From the NCBI GenBank assembly GCA_964399535.1, contig CAYNRE010000050.1, positions 1 through 64,000 of the forward strand: a stretch of 64,000 nt of DNA. Direction: 5' to 3'. The notes beneath the pieces are model-generated. The model did not search any database. It was given only the letters and a program-made list of their open reading frames with translations, and was not told the DNA's origin. Source of the DNA: CAYNRE01 sp964399535 (lineage in GTDB: Bacteria; Planctomycetota; Planctomycetia; Pirellulales; CAYNRE01). Both the position numbers and the translations under genes were made by a program. Positions 26,228 to 34,951 of this stretch are shown here, in pieces. Each line of letters opens with the position of its first letter. Within the stretch, counting starts at the first letter, position 1.

Positions 26228-26398
26228 ATGGCCAAGATTTCGCCCAAGAATTTTCCGGAACTACTCAAGCGATTGGAAAAGGAGCAGCTTAAGGCCGACA
26301 AGCAGGCCAAGCAGGCCCAGGTGCTCGTCGCCAAAATGAAGCGACTGAAAGCCGGCAGCCTTAAGCTCAAGCAAGAATTGGGCGGCGAAGAGGATTGA
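26228..26398 (+). CDS. Small lysine-rich helical protein of unknown function (56 aa)
   Basis: MAKISPKNFPELL is followed by a highly charged, heptad-like stretch (LEKEQLKADKQAKQAQVLVAK) and a short acidic end (GGEED). It is almost certainly one long helix or coiled coil. The frame is open from 26036, but the upstream part is Arg/Ala-rich in the manner of non-coding GC-rich DNA. The AAG/GAG-rich coding style starts at ATG 26228. It is followed after 52 bp by a 157-residue gene with the same lysine-rich, helical character, and the two probably form one unit. No family is recognised. Confidence 0.6.
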   Translation: MAKISPKNFPELLKRLEKEQLKADKQAKQAQVLVAKMKRLKAGSLKLKQELGGEED

Positions 26399-26450
26399 CG
26401 GCCGGCCTGCTGCTACCCATTCCACCACAACTTCGCGAGAGGATTCCACC

Positions 26451-26924
26451 ATGGGCAAGCGAACCGAAAAATACATCGCCGAGCTGGGCAAGCTGCTCGA
26501 ATCGACCGCGGCGCCGGCGCTCCAGTTGCAGGTGTTCAACAAGCAGTTCGGCGCGGTCCGCCAGAAGCTGATTCGACTGACTCAAATGCACGATCAGCGA
26601 TCGAGGGAAATCGATCCCGGCGGGACAACTCAGCACGAGAAGGAAATTCAGAACGATCCGCTGATCAAGAAGATCGAAACGGCGATGGACATTCTCAATA
26701 ACGAGCTGATGAAGCTCCGCCCGACGCGCGACAAGTACGCGACGGCGCTTCGCAAGCAGGCAATCGCCATCGACAAGAAGAACGAGGAATTCCGCCAGTT
26801 TCTGCTGAAGAAGAGCAAATCGAAGAATCCGTTCCGCAGCAAAAAGTCGCTACCTTCGGCGATCACCTACTTGAAGCAAGTCGACACCTTTGTCGACGAG
26901 TTTCAGGCCATGCTCAAGGTGTAG
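26451..26924 (+). CDS. Lysine-rich helical protein of unknown function (157 aa)
   Basis: The sequence is predicted almost entirely helical and is strongly basic in the second half (LLKKSKSKNPFRSKKS), with no signal peptide or membrane segment. Codon use (many AAG, GAA, AAT) and lower GC differ from the surrounding genes. AGAGG lies about 13 bases before ATG 26451. It is paired with the 56-residue gene upstream and converges on alaS. The composition suggests a nucleic-acid- or phosphate-binding cytosolic protein, but I cannot assign it. Confidence 0.7.
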   Translation: MGKRTEKYIAELGKLLESTAAPALQLQVFNKQFGAVRQKLIRLTQMHDQRSREIDPGGTTQHEKEIQNDPLIKKIETAMDILNNELMKLRPTRDKYATALRKQAIAIDKKNEEFRQFLLKKSKSKNPFRSKKSLPSAITYLKQVDTFVDEFQAMLKV

Positions 26925-26948
26925 CGGGCACACGGCCGCTTAGCTGCA

Positions 26949-26985
26949 CGGCCCAGTCGGCGCGCGGCCCAGTCGGCGCGCGGCC
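26949..26985. repeat. 16-bp tandem repeat, 2.3 copies
   Basis: The unit cggcccagtcggcgcg occurs at 26949-26964 and 26965-26980, followed by a five-base partial copy. It lies in the 119-bp gap between the convergent 157-aa gene and alaS. Confidence 0.7.
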
Positions 26986-27043
26986 TGGGTGACTCAACCG
27001 ATGGCGGCCAGCCGGCCGGCTGCCTGCGATTCCCCGCGGCGGG

Positions 27044-29668
27044 CTAAACCGCCGCGCCGGCCAGCGCCGAAACCAACTGCTCGCTGGCGGCCTTAAGGGC
27101 TTCCGGAAGCTTTTCCGGGTCGCGACCGCCGGCCTGGGCCATATCGGGCCGGCCTCCGCCGCTGCCACCTACCATTTTGGCCGTCGCGCCGACCCAGTTC
27201 GACGCGCTGAGCCCTTTTTGCTGCAAGTCGCGCGTAATTCCGGCCACGAGCGTCACTTTACCCTCCTGCACGCTCGCCAACAGCGCGGCCACCGAAGGAG
27301 TCTTCTGTCGCAACCCGTCGATCAGTTGGCGCAGGGTCGCGGCATCGGCTCCCGGAACTTCCGAAACGACGACCCTGCTGCCCCCGGCCGGCGTGGCCTG
27401 GGCCAAGAGCTGATCGACCGAGATCTCGCCCGAGCGGCCGCCCGAGGAAAGCTGCTTCTTCAGTTCGCGGACTTCCTTGACCAGCGCGGCCACGCGCCCC
27501 GGCACTTCGCCAGGGGGAGTCCGGAGGGCCGCCGCGGTTTCCAACAACCAGCGCTCGTGCTGGCGCACCCGCTCCAGTGCGGCCTGGCCCGTGACCGCCA
27601 CGATTCGCCGGGTGCCCGCCGCCACGCTCTCTTCGCCCACCACCTGAAACAGGCCCACCTGGGCCGTATTGTCCAAGTGGGTTCCGCCGCAAAGTTCGCG
27701 GCTGAACTGCCCCATGCTGACCATCCGCACCACATCGGGGTACTTCTCGCCGAAGAGCATCATCGCGCCGCTCTGGCGTGCCTCGGCCAGGGGCAGATTC
27801 TGCGAGCGAATCGGCGAGCCCTCGGCCACGCGGGCGTTGACTTCGGCTTCGATCGCGGCCAGCTGTTCGGGCCCCAGCGACGAATTGTGGGTGAAGTCGA
27901 AGCGCAGCCAATCTTGGTCGACCTTCGAGCCCTGCTGGGTAGCGTGGCTGCCCAGGTGCTTTTGCAGGGCGTAGTGCAACATGTGGGTTGCCGAGTGGGC
28001 GCGGCGCAGGGCCCGGCGGCGGACCTCGTCGACCCGGGCGGTGAGCTGGCTGCCCAGCTTCAGACGGCCTTCGCGCAAGTGGCCTCGGTGCAGCACGAAG
28101 CCACTGTCTTTCTGGGTATCGGTAACTTCAAAGCGCGCTCCGTCGCCGACCAGCACCCCGGTATCTCCGACTTGGCCCCCCGACTCGCCGTAAAAGGGCG
28201 TCCGGTCGAGGACCACGGTAATCGGCTGCGCGTGGCCCACTTCCGCCACGTGGTCGACCAATTCGTCTTGCGCCACGATGCCCACGATCCGGGCCGGGGC
28301 CTCGAGCGTTTCGTAGCCCACAAACTCGGTACCGGCCATCACCTTCTTCAGCGCGTCGAGCGGGCTGGTCTTAAACAGCTCGCCCCGCTGGCCGGCTCCC
28401 GATACTTCGCCATGGGCCACCATCTCGCGGCGAAAACCGTCCCAGTCGAACATCAGGTTTTGTTCGGCAGCCAGGGTTTCGAACAGTTCGGGAGGAAACC
28501 CGTAGGTGGTATACATCTCGGCGGCGTCGGCGCCAGTGACCAGGCCCCCGCCGCTCTTTTTCATCTCGCCAAATAGCCGGTTGATGCGTTCCAGCCCGGC
28601 GTCGATGGTGCTGAAGAAGCTGGCTTCCTCGCCGCGAATGACCTGAGCCACGCGGTCGACCGTTTCCAGCAGTTCGGGATACGGGCGGCTCATGATCCGG
28701 GCCACGCTGGAAACCAACTGGTACAAGAACGGTTCCGTGAGGCCGATCTGGTGTCCGTCCAGCACCGCCCGGCGCAACAGGCGCTTGATGACGTAGCCCT
28801 GCTTGCGCGGACCGGGGATCACGTTTTCGTGCACGGCGAAGGTGCAGGCCCGCACATGGTCGGCAATCCGCCGCAGGCGCCGGCCGTGGTCGCTGGCGGG
28901 GTCATAGTCGATGCCACACACTTCGCTCGCGGCTTCGACCAAAGGACGAAGAATGTCGATATGGAAATTGGTGCCGACCCCCTGCAGGACCGAGGCGGTG
29001 CGTTCCAGCCCCATGCCGGTGTCGATGTTCTTCGAGGGGAGCGGCCGCAGATTGTTGGGCGGAGCACCCACCCGGTTGAACTGGGTGAAAACCAGGTTCC
29101 AGATTTCGACCGAGCCGACGTTGTCGGTGTGGTAAAAGATTTCGCTGCACGGGCCGCAGACGCCGTCCGGACCCTGGGTCGGCGCGCCGGCGGGCCAGAA
29201 GTTGTCGTCTTCGCCCATCCGGGTAATGCGGCTCGACGGGAGGCCGATCTCCTCGGACCAGATGCTGGCTGCCTCGTCGTCGTCTTGATAGACCGTCACC
29301 GAGAGCCGCTCGGCGGGAATACCGAGCCATTTCTTCTGGGTCAGAAACTCCCAGGCCCAGGCGATCGCCTCGCGCTTGAAGTAATCGCCAAAGCTGAAAT
29401 TGCCCAACATCTCGAAGAACGTGTGGTGGTAGGCGGTGCGCCCCACGTTGTCGATGTCGCCCGTGCGCAGGCATTTCTGGCAGGTGGTGGCCCGGCGGAA
29501 CTCCAGCTTGCACTTTCCCAGAAAGTGGTCTTTGAACTGGTTCATGCCCGCGGGTGTAAACAACACGGAGGGGTCCCAGCGGGGAACCAGCACGTCGCTC
29601 GGACGGCGAACGCAGCCGTGCGATTCGAAGAATTCCAGGTACTTTTCGCGCAGTTCGTCGGTTTTCAT
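27044..29668 (-). CDS. alaS: Alanyl-tRNA synthetase
   Basis: The 874-residue product has normal length. In order: the class II catalytic core (RREKY-type N-terminus ELREKYLEFFESHGC, PAGMNQFKDHFLG, CLRTGDIDNVGRTAYHHTFFEMLGNFSFG), the tRNA-binding helical part, the editing domain with HSATHMLHYAL and CGGTHLDNT (zinc site for hydrolysing Ser-/Gly-tRNA), and the C-terminal DHHA1 domain ending in GGGRPDMAQAGGRD. ATG 29668 begins at the family N-terminus; the longer frame upstream to 30136 is Pro/Arg-rich and antisense-like. It is transcribed alone or after the adenosyltransferase 284 bp upstream. Confidence 0.97.
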   Translation of the reverse strand: MKTDELREKYLEFFESHGCVRRPSDVLVPRWDPSVLFTPAGMNQFKDHFLGKCKLEFRRATTCQKCLRTGDIDNVGRTAYHHTFFEMLGNFSFGDYFKREAIAWAWEFLTQKKWLGIPAERLSVTVYQDDDEAASIWSEEIGLPSSRITRMGEDDNFWPAGAPTQGPDGVCGPCSEIFYHTDNVGSVEIWNLVFTQFNRVGAPPNNLRPLPSKNIDTGMGLERTASVLQGVGTNFHIDILRPLVEAASEVCGIDYDPASDHGRRLRRIADHVRACTFAVHENVIPGPRKQGYVIKRLLRRAVLDGHQIGLTEPFLYQLVSSVARIMSRPYPELLETVDRVAQVIRGEEASFFSTIDAGLERINRLFGEMKKSGGGLVTGADAAEMYTTYGFPPELFETLAAEQNLMFDWDGFRREMVAHGEVSGAGQRGELFKTSPLDALKKVMAGTEFVGYETLEAPARIVGIVAQDELVDHVAEVGHAQPITVVLDRTPFYGESGGQVGDTGVLVGDGARFEVTDTQKDSGFVLHRGHLREGRLKLGSQLTARVDEVRRRALRRAHSATHMLHYALQKHLGSHATQQGSKVDQDWLRFDFTHNSSLGPEQLAAIEAEVNARVAEGSPIRSQNLPLAEARQSGAMMLFGEKYPDVVRMVSMGQFSRELCGGTHLDNTAQVGLFQVVGEESVAAGTRRIVAVTGQAALERVRQHERWLLETAAALRTPPGEVPGRVAALVKEVRELKKQLSSGGRSGEISVDQLLAQATPAGGSRVVVSEVPGADAATLRQLIDGLRQKTPSVAALLASVQEGKVTLVAGITRDLQQKGLSASNWVGATAKMVGGSGGGRPDMAQAGGRDPEKLPEALKAASEQLVSALAGAAV

Positions 29669-29952
29669 AGGTTTCGGGGCTTCCCGTACCATCTGGCCGG
29701 GCCCAACGGCCGAAGCGGGGTGCTTTGTCCGGGCTGGTGACGGTTTCCAAGGGGAGGACCGACCGCGCCCCGGGGAGCCCGCGGGCACCCTAGGAATTGG
29801 TCGGATCGGGCAAACCAGGAATGATACCGAGGCAGCCTCCGAACGACCAGACAAGCCAGCGGCCGGGGCGGGTTCGGGCAGTTCGACGCTGCTCGCGGCC
29901 GCGGCGGGCCAAGTCGGGGCCCACCCCTCTGGGGCCAAGTGCGACGCGGCGG

Positions 29953-30516
29953 CTACTCGCCCCGCTCGCCCCGTTTGCACCACGGCGCCTCGGCCTGGCC
30001 TGCGCGTGCATTGGCCAGGCGGGCCGCCACAAAGAGCCAGTCGCTGAGCCGATTCAGATACACCACCAATTGGGGCGCCACCGTCGTATCCGGCTCGGCG
30101 GTCAGGCTCACCAGGCGTCGCTCGGCACGGCGGCACACGGTGCGCGCCAGGTGCAGCAGGGCCGCGGCCCGCGTTCCGCCAGGCAAAATAAACTGCTTGA
30201 GCGGCTGCAGCTCCTGCTCGGCCTGATCGATTTGTGCCTCGAGCCGGGCAATGTCGGCCTCGCCCACCAGGCGCAAATGGAACGCCGCCGGATCGGGGGT
30301 CGCCAATTCGGCCCCCAGGTCGAACAGCTCGTGCTGCACCCGGGCCAGCTCGGAATCGAGCCGGGGATCGGCCAGTTCGGTGCGTACCAGTCCGAGCCAG
30401 GCGTTGAGCTCGTCGACCGTGCCATACGATTCGATTCGCAGATCGTCCTTCCGCACTCTCGGTCCGCCAAACAGACCGGTGTCTCCCTCGTCGCCGGTGC
30501 GGGTATAGATCTTCAT
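29953..30516 (-). CDS. Cob(I)alamin adenosyltransferase, PduO type
   Basis: It begins MKIYTRTGDEGDTGLFGG with KDDLRIESYGTVDELNAWLG, the ATP-binding N-terminus of PduO-type ATP:cob(I)alamin adenosyltransferases. It continues with CRRAERRLVSL and LNRLSDWLFVAARLAN, the helical bundle residues that hold ATP and corrinoid. It makes adenosylcobalamin in the cytosol. Length (187) is standard. It is divergent from the TolB-like gene. No B12 riboswitch is apparent in the 342 bp upstream. Confidence 0.93.
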   Translation of the reverse strand: MKIYTRTGDEGDTGLFGGPRVRKDDLRIESYGTVDELNAWLGLVRTELADPRLDSELARVQHELFDLGAELATPDPAAFHLRLVGEADIARLEAQIDQAEQELQPLKQFILPGGTRAAALLHLARTVCRRAERRLVSLTAEPDTTVAPQLVVYLNRLSDWLFVAARLANARAGQAEAPWCKRGERGE

Positions 30517-30858
30517 CGGAAGTCGCCAGGTTCGCTGCTAACAGGGGTGGGTCGATCTCAACTCAGAGGCGGGCGGCCCCGTGTGCGGACTGCCCCCACA
30601 GCCTTATAATGCCCGATGCCCAGGCGAGCCGTTGCTGCGGCAAACGTAAGGGCGGGCAGCCTGCACGGAGCGCGGGTGATCGGTGGCGAGCCGCGATCGA
30701 TGCTCGGGGAGCCCCGTGTATTGTATCGCACGCTACGAGTGCCCCAATGCCCGGCCCGGCAGGTCGGGCGCGGTCCGGAGCCAATCCGCGGAAGGTCCCC
30801 GCTCAAGAAAGGGAGCTCGTTGAACGGTTCTATTCGGGCCCCAGGCCCCAGGGAATCT
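30517..30858 (+). promoter_or_regulatory. Divergent region with TATAAT box at 30605-30610
   Basis: The region lies between the adenosyltransferase (minus) and the TolB-like gene (plus). GCCTTATAATGCCCG contains a perfect -10 hexamer at 30605-30610 on the plus strand, with no recognisable -35 at the right distance. If used, it would give a leader of about 240 nt. I see no known riboswitch in that leader. Confidence 0.4.
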
Positions 30859-32067
30859 ATGCATCGGATCGAACATTCTCAGCATGCGCACCCGCGTTTT
30901 ACGGCGCTAGCGGCGCTGTTTGCGGCGGCCTGCTGCGCGTCATCCGTTTCGATGGCTTTGAGCGCCGAGCCACCCGAGGCCCAATCGACCGGCGCCGAGG
31001 CGGAACGGAGCGAGCTGGAAGCCCGCTATTTTGGCCCTCTGCGGCAGGTGACCCGGGGCATGGTCAAGGCGGGCGAAGGCTATTTCTCGCCTGACGGGCA
31101 AACGATTGTGTACCAAGCGGTGCCGCCGGACTACCCGTTCTACCAGATCTACACCCAAGCGCTTACGGAAGGCGTGCCGCGTCGCGTCAGCACCGGCCGG
31201 GGGCGAACGACGTGCAGCTATTTTTCTCCGGACGGCACGCGACTCTTGTTCGCTTCGAGCCATCTGGACCCGCAACTAGACCAGACCGAGGAGGCCGAGC
31301 GGCGCCAGCAGGAGGAGGACCGCGCCAGCGGTCGCCGGCGGCGCTATGAATGGGCCTTCGATCCGCATACCGAAATCTTCGAAGTGCCGGTCGCTGGCGG
31401 CGCGCTCAAGCGGTTAACCGATTCCCCAGGCTACGACGCCGAAGGCGCCTACACCCCCGATGGCCGCCAGATTGTGTTCTGCAGCGACCGCGACGGCGAC
31501 CCCGACCTGTATGTCATGAATGCCGACGGCTCGGGGGTGCGCCAATTGACCAACGCGCCGGGGTACGACGGCGGGCCGTTCACTTCGCCCGATGGGCAGT
31601 GGGTCTGCTTTCGCAGCGACCGCCATCAGGAAGGCTTCCTGCAGATCTTCGTCATTCGGCTCGACGGAACCGGAGAGACCCAGCTTACCAACAACGTGGG
31701 GGTGAACTGGGCTCCGTATTGGCACCCCCAGCGCCCTTGGCTGGTCTGGACCGGGGCCGATCATTCCGACCCTCAGGCGCGGCCGAATTACGATCTCTGG
31801 CTCATGCAGTATCGCGTGGGCCCGCCAGAGGACTCGGCCGCCACCGGTCAGGAAGACAAAACCGTCCGGGCCGACCAAACTGCCGAGGGCCGGTATAGCA
31901 TTTCGCCAGGCCCCATCACCCGGGTGACCGATCACCCTAGCGCCGACGTGCTGCCGGTCTTCTCGCCCGACGGCAATTCGCTGATGTGGACCAGCAACCG
32001 CGGCGCCGACCACGCCAGCCAGCTTTGGATTGGATCGTTCCGGCTGCCGGACGACGAGAATCCTTAG
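30859..32067 (+). CDS. Exported TolB-like beta-propeller protein (PD40 repeats)
   Basis: A signal peptide starts at ATG 30859 (MHRIEHSQHAHPRF, hydrophobic core, ...MALSAEPP). Repeats of the PD40 type follow: YFSPDGQTIVYQA, YFSPDGTRLLFAS, YTPDGRQIVFCSDRDGDPD, TSPDGQWVCFRSDR and FSPDGNSLMWTSNR. They build a six-bladed TolB-like propeller of about 400 residues in the periplasm. No peptidase domain is attached. The role is probably binding or scaffolding rather than true Tol function, since no pal or tolA is nearby. The longer frame upstream to 30616 has non-coding composition. Confidence 0.85.
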   Translation: MHRIEHSQHAHPRFTALAALFAAACCASSVSMALSAEPPEAQSTGAEAERSELEARYFGPLRQVTRGMVKAGEGYFSPDGQTIVYQAVPPDYPFYQIYTQALTEGVPRRVSTGRGRTTCSYFSPDGTRLLFASSHLDPQLDQTEEAERRQQEEDRASGRRRRYEWAFDPHTEIFEVPVAGGALKRLTDSPGYDAEGAYTPDGRQIVFCSDRDGDPDLYVMNADGSGVRQLTNAPGYDGGPFTSPDGQWVCFRSDRHQEGFLQIFVIRLDGTGETQLTNNVGVNWAPYWHPQRPWLVWTGADHSDPQARPNYDLWLMQYRVGPPEDSAATGQEDKTVRADQTAEGRYSISPGPITRVTDHPSADVLPVFSPDGNSLMWTSNRGADHASQLWIGSFRLPDDENP

Positions 32068-32198
32068 CGATCGAAGCCAACGCGGTGGGGGGCCGGCGTG
32101 GTCGATCGCGGGCGAGCGCCGGCCGGGCCCGTTCGCACTCGCCCCGCAGGCCTGCCTCGCGGGGGCCGTTCCTTGCCAACCAACCAAGAGGAATCCTG

Positions 32199-33035
32199 AT
32201 GGCTCTGTTCTCCCGATCGGAAATCCTTGCTCGGCTGCGCGCCAAGGTAGCGGCGGGTCAGCCCATCATTGGCGGCGGCGCGGGCACGGGCATCAGCGCC
32301 AAGTGCTCTGAGGCCGGGGGGATCGACCTGTTGGTCATTTACAATTCGGGGCGTTTTCGCATGGGGGGCCGCGGCTCGTTGGCCGGCATGATGCCCTACG
32401 GCGATGCCAACGCCATTGTGATGGACATGGCCCGCGAGGTGCTTCCCGTGGTGCGCCGCACCCCGGTGCTCGCCGGAGTCTGCGGCACCGACCCCTTCCG
32501 CGTGATGAAGTTGTTCCTCCAAGAGGTCGATCGGGCCGGGTTTTCGGGAGTGCAAAACTTCCCCACGGTGGGGCTTATCGACGGCACTTTTCGCCAGAAC
32601 CTGGAAGAAACCGGCATGGGGTTCGGGCTCGAAGTCGACATGATTCGCCAGGCCCACGAGTTGGGCATGTTGACCACCCCTTACTGCTTTAACCCCGACG
32701 AAGCCCGGGCCATGGCCGAAGCCGGCGCCGATATTCTGATTCCCCACATGGGGCTGACCACCAAAGGCTCGATCGGCGCCGAAACCGCGCTCACGCTCGA
32801 GGAATCGGCCCGGGCGGTACAGGCCATGCACGATGCGGCCAAGCGCGCGCGTCCCGACGTGTTGGTGCTGTGCCATGGCGGGCCGATCGCCGAGCCGGCC
32901 GACGCCCAATACATTCTCAGCAACACGCAGGGCATCGTCGGTTTTTACGGCGCCAGCTCGATGGAACGGCTGCCCGTGGAAACCGCGATTGCCGACCGGG
33001 TGCGCGAGTTCACCGAAATGAAATTTGGCAAGTAG
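32199..33035 (+). CDS. Phosphoenolpyruvate-hydrolase-family TIM-barrel protein
   Basis: The 278-residue protein begins with PIIGGGAGTGISAKCSEAGG and DLLVIYNSGRFRMGGRGS and contains GVCGTDPF, GVQNFPTVGLIDGTFR, LTTPYCFNPDEARAMAEAGAD and GFYGASSMERLPVE. These are the characteristic blocks of the TIM-barrel family annotated as PEP hydrolase, related to PEP mutase/isocitrate lyase folds and to the C-terminal part of plant Tm-1. Physiological function is not firmly known. AAGAGG lies about ten bases before ATG 32199. It is 131 bp downstream of the TolB-like gene, with no obvious link in function. Confidence 0.85.
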   Translation: MALFSRSEILARLRAKVAAGQPIIGGGAGTGISAKCSEAGGIDLLVIYNSGRFRMGGRGSLAGMMPYGDANAIVMDMAREVLPVVRRTPVLAGVCGTDPFRVMKLFLQEVDRAGFSGVQNFPTVGLIDGTFRQNLEETGMGFGLEVDMIRQAHELGMLTTPYCFNPDEARAMAEAGADILIPHMGLTTKGSIGAETALTLEESARAVQAMHDAAKRARPDVLVLCHGGPIAEPADAQYILSNTQGIVGFYGASSMERLPVETAIADRVREFTEMKFGK

Positions 33036-33150
33036 CCACCCCGGCCAGTAGCCAGCGCCGTCGGGAGAGTAACGCCGTGGAACGGTCAGCGCCGTCGAGT
33101 GGCCGGTGCCTGGGGCTGCGCGGGCCCCGGGTGACTTCGCCCGCACTTGG

Positions 33151-33987
33151 CTAGGAGCTGGGTTTCTCCTCGCGGAGCAATCCTTTGGCGAATCGGCGGC
33201 TCATCAGCCGCTCGTAGAATCGCGGCACGAACCGGCTGAGCCAATAGCTTAGGGCGGCCGAGCGGGGCACCAACAGCAGCCGCTTGCGGCGCTGAGCGGC
33301 CCGGTAGATGGCTTCTCCCAGCGCCTCGGGATCCACCGCCCGACCGGTTGTCACTCGCTCCGAGGCCAGCCGGGTTCCATCGCCGGCCAGACCTCGCGTG
33401 GCAAAATCGGTGTCGACGAAGCTCGGGCAGACGAGCGTGACCGATACCCCGTCGGGGGCCAACTCGCAACGCAGCGTTTCGCAAAACCCGTGCAGGGCGT
33501 ACTTGCTGGCACAATAGCCCGTGCGGCCCCAAAGCGGGGCGAAGCCACAGACGCTGCTGAGGGCCACGATTCGGCCCCGGCTGGCCACGAGCGCCGGCAA
33601 GGCCGCCCGCGTTACCGAGATTACGCCCAGCACGTTTACGTCCAAAACGCGTCGCATCACTTCAGGCCGGGTTTCGGCGAAGGGGCTCACCTGGGTCAAA
33701 CCGGCGGCATGCGCCAGTACGTCGAGCCGGCCCTGGTCGTCGAGCAGCCGGCCGATTACGTCGGCCACCTGCTCGTCGCGCGTAACGTCGAGCGGGTAGG
33801 TCGCAATCGAAGTCGGCGAGCTTAGCGCCTGCCGTGCCGCGTCGAGCCGGCCCGGATCGAAATCCAACAGCGCCAGTCGAAATCCGCGCCGGGCGAAAGC
33901 CCGGGCGATGCCGCGGCCAATGCCGCCGCCGCCCCCCACGATGGCGATCACCGGCGCGTTTGGGCTGGAGCCGCTGGGGCTAGTCAC
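33151..33987 (-). CDS. Short-chain dehydrogenase/reductase, membrane-associated type
   Basis: A classical SDR with AIVGGGGGIGRGIARAFARRGF (GxxxGxG), LDFDPGR, HAAGL, NVLG, the catalytic SSVCGF...YCASKYALHGF (YxxxK) and PSFVDTDFA. The C-terminal 40 residues are basic with a hydrophobic-aromatic stretch (SYWLSRFVPRFYERLM), suggesting membrane contact. I place the start at GTG 33987. It overlaps the last eight bases of the epimerase gene and gives the usual N-terminus; the ATG at 34056 would add 23 odd residues. It is the last gene of the ThDP enzyme, transporter, epimerase, SDR operon. Confidence 0.82.
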   Translation of the reverse strand: MTSPSGSSPNAPVIAIVGGGGGIGRGIARAFARRGFRLALLDFDPGRLDAARQALSSPTSIATYPLDVTRDEQVADVIGRLLDDQGRLDVLAHAAGLTQVSPFAETRPEVMRRVLDVNVLGVISVTRAALPALVASRGRIVALSSVCGFAPLWGRTGYCASKYALHGFCETLRCELAPDGVSVTLVCPSFVDTDFATRGLAGDGTRLASERVTTGRAVDPEALGEAIYRAAQRRKRLLLVPRSAALSYWLSRFVPRFYERLMSRRFAKGLLREEKPSS

Positions 33988-34951
33988 GGCGGCCTCGCTG
34001 GTGCTGCCAGTAAAAGTCGAAAACCTCGCTCGTGGTTTTCCGCGGCCGATAGCCAAACACGGACTTCAGCCGCTCGTTGGAAAGCACCGGGCGATGCTCG
34101 AGAAACATGACCTGCTCGGGCCCGTGTACCGTCAGCCGGCAGCGCTGTGCAAGCGCCAGCACGGCGCGCAGCAGCGATGGCGGAACCGCCCAATAGGGTT
34201 TGCCGGTCCGCTGGGCAATCTCGCGCAGGCTCAGCGTGCCGTCGCCCGCCAGATTAAACACGCCCTCGGCCTGGCGCTCGATTCCCAACACGATGCATTC
34301 GGCCACGTCCTGATCCCAAATGAACACGAAGGGCGTTTCCGTTCCCCAGATGCCCAGGATCCATCGGCGGCGAAACAACTGGGTGATCTGATTATCGGTG
34401 GCGGCTCCCAGCACCGTGCCGGGGCGGAAAACGAGCTGCCGAAGCTGGGGGTGCCGGCGACGGTAATCCTCCAGCATTTCTTCCACCCGGCGCTTGTGGT
34501 CGGAGTAAGCGAACTGGGGGTTCCCCCGTAGCGGGGCGTCTTCCAAGAGCGGCACCGGGTTGTCGGCATGATAACCGTAGGCCGCGCCGCTGCTGGTCAC
34601 GACAAGTTGCCGTACCCCCGCCGCCAGGCAGGCCTGGAGCACGTTCTCGGTTCCCCCCACGTCGATCGAGAATTCCACCGCGCGCCGCTCGGGGCCTCCC
34701 GGGCTAACGATCGAAGCCAGGTGGACCACGCTTTGGGGCCGGGCTTGTTCGATCACCCGGAGCAGGCGCTCGGAGCGCACGTCGCACTCGTGATACTCTA
34801 CGCCCGCGAGCCGATTCTCGGGCGGTACCCCGCGCACGTCGCACGCGGTTACGCGGTAGCCCCCGACGGGCTGCGCCAAGCGGCGTACCACTTCGGTTCC
34901 CAAGTAACCGGCGGCCCCGGTCACCAGCACCCCCAGCGGCTGGGCGCTCAT
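33980..34951 (-). CDS. NAD-dependent epimerase/dehydratase (extended SDR)
   Basis: The Rossmann motif is VLVTGAAGYLGTEVVRRL, followed by VVHLASIVSPGG and a Ser-Ser-Gly-Ala-Ala segment (VVTSSGAAYGYH). The usual YxxxK appears as YSDHK (AYSDHKRRVEEML). The frame is 323 residues, normal for nucleoside-diphosphate-sugar epimerases. ATG 34951 overlaps the transporter stop by four bases (ATGA), which implies translational coupling. The substrate is unknown. Confidence 0.88.
   Translation of the reverse strand: MSAQPLGVLVTGAAGYLGTEVVRRLAQPVGGYRVTACDVRGVPPENRLAGVEYHECDVRSERLLRVIEQARPQSVVHLASIVSPGGPERRAVEFSIDVGGTENVLQACLAAGVRQLVVTSSGAAYGYHADNPVPLLEDAPLRGNPQFAYSDHKRRVEEMLEDYRRRHPQLRQLVFRPGTVLGAATDNQITQLFRRRWILGIWGTETPFVFIWDQDVAECIVLGIERQAEGVFNLAGDGTLSLREIAQRTGKPYWAVPPSLLRAVLALAQRCRLTVHGPEQVMFLEHRPVLSNERLKSVFGYRPRKTTSEVFDFYWQHQRGRRD

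Noticed and set aside
26949..26985. Tandem 16-bp repeat considered as a CRISPR start
   Set aside because: There are no spacers, only 2.3 head-to-tail copies, and no cas genes.
27218..28576. Open frame of 452 codons opposite alaS
   Set aside because: It is His/Gln/Arg-rich and follows the codon pattern of the opposite strand; alaS is certain.
29669..30136. Longer alaS N-terminus of about 156 extra codons
   Set aside because: The extra part is Pro/Arg/Ala-rich without family similarity and overlaps the adenosyltransferase gene; alaS proteins start at MKTDELREKY-like sequence.
30611..30858. Cobalamin riboswitch between the adenosyltransferase and the TolB-like gene
   Set aside because: I could not find a B12-box-like segment or the expected stem order on either strand.
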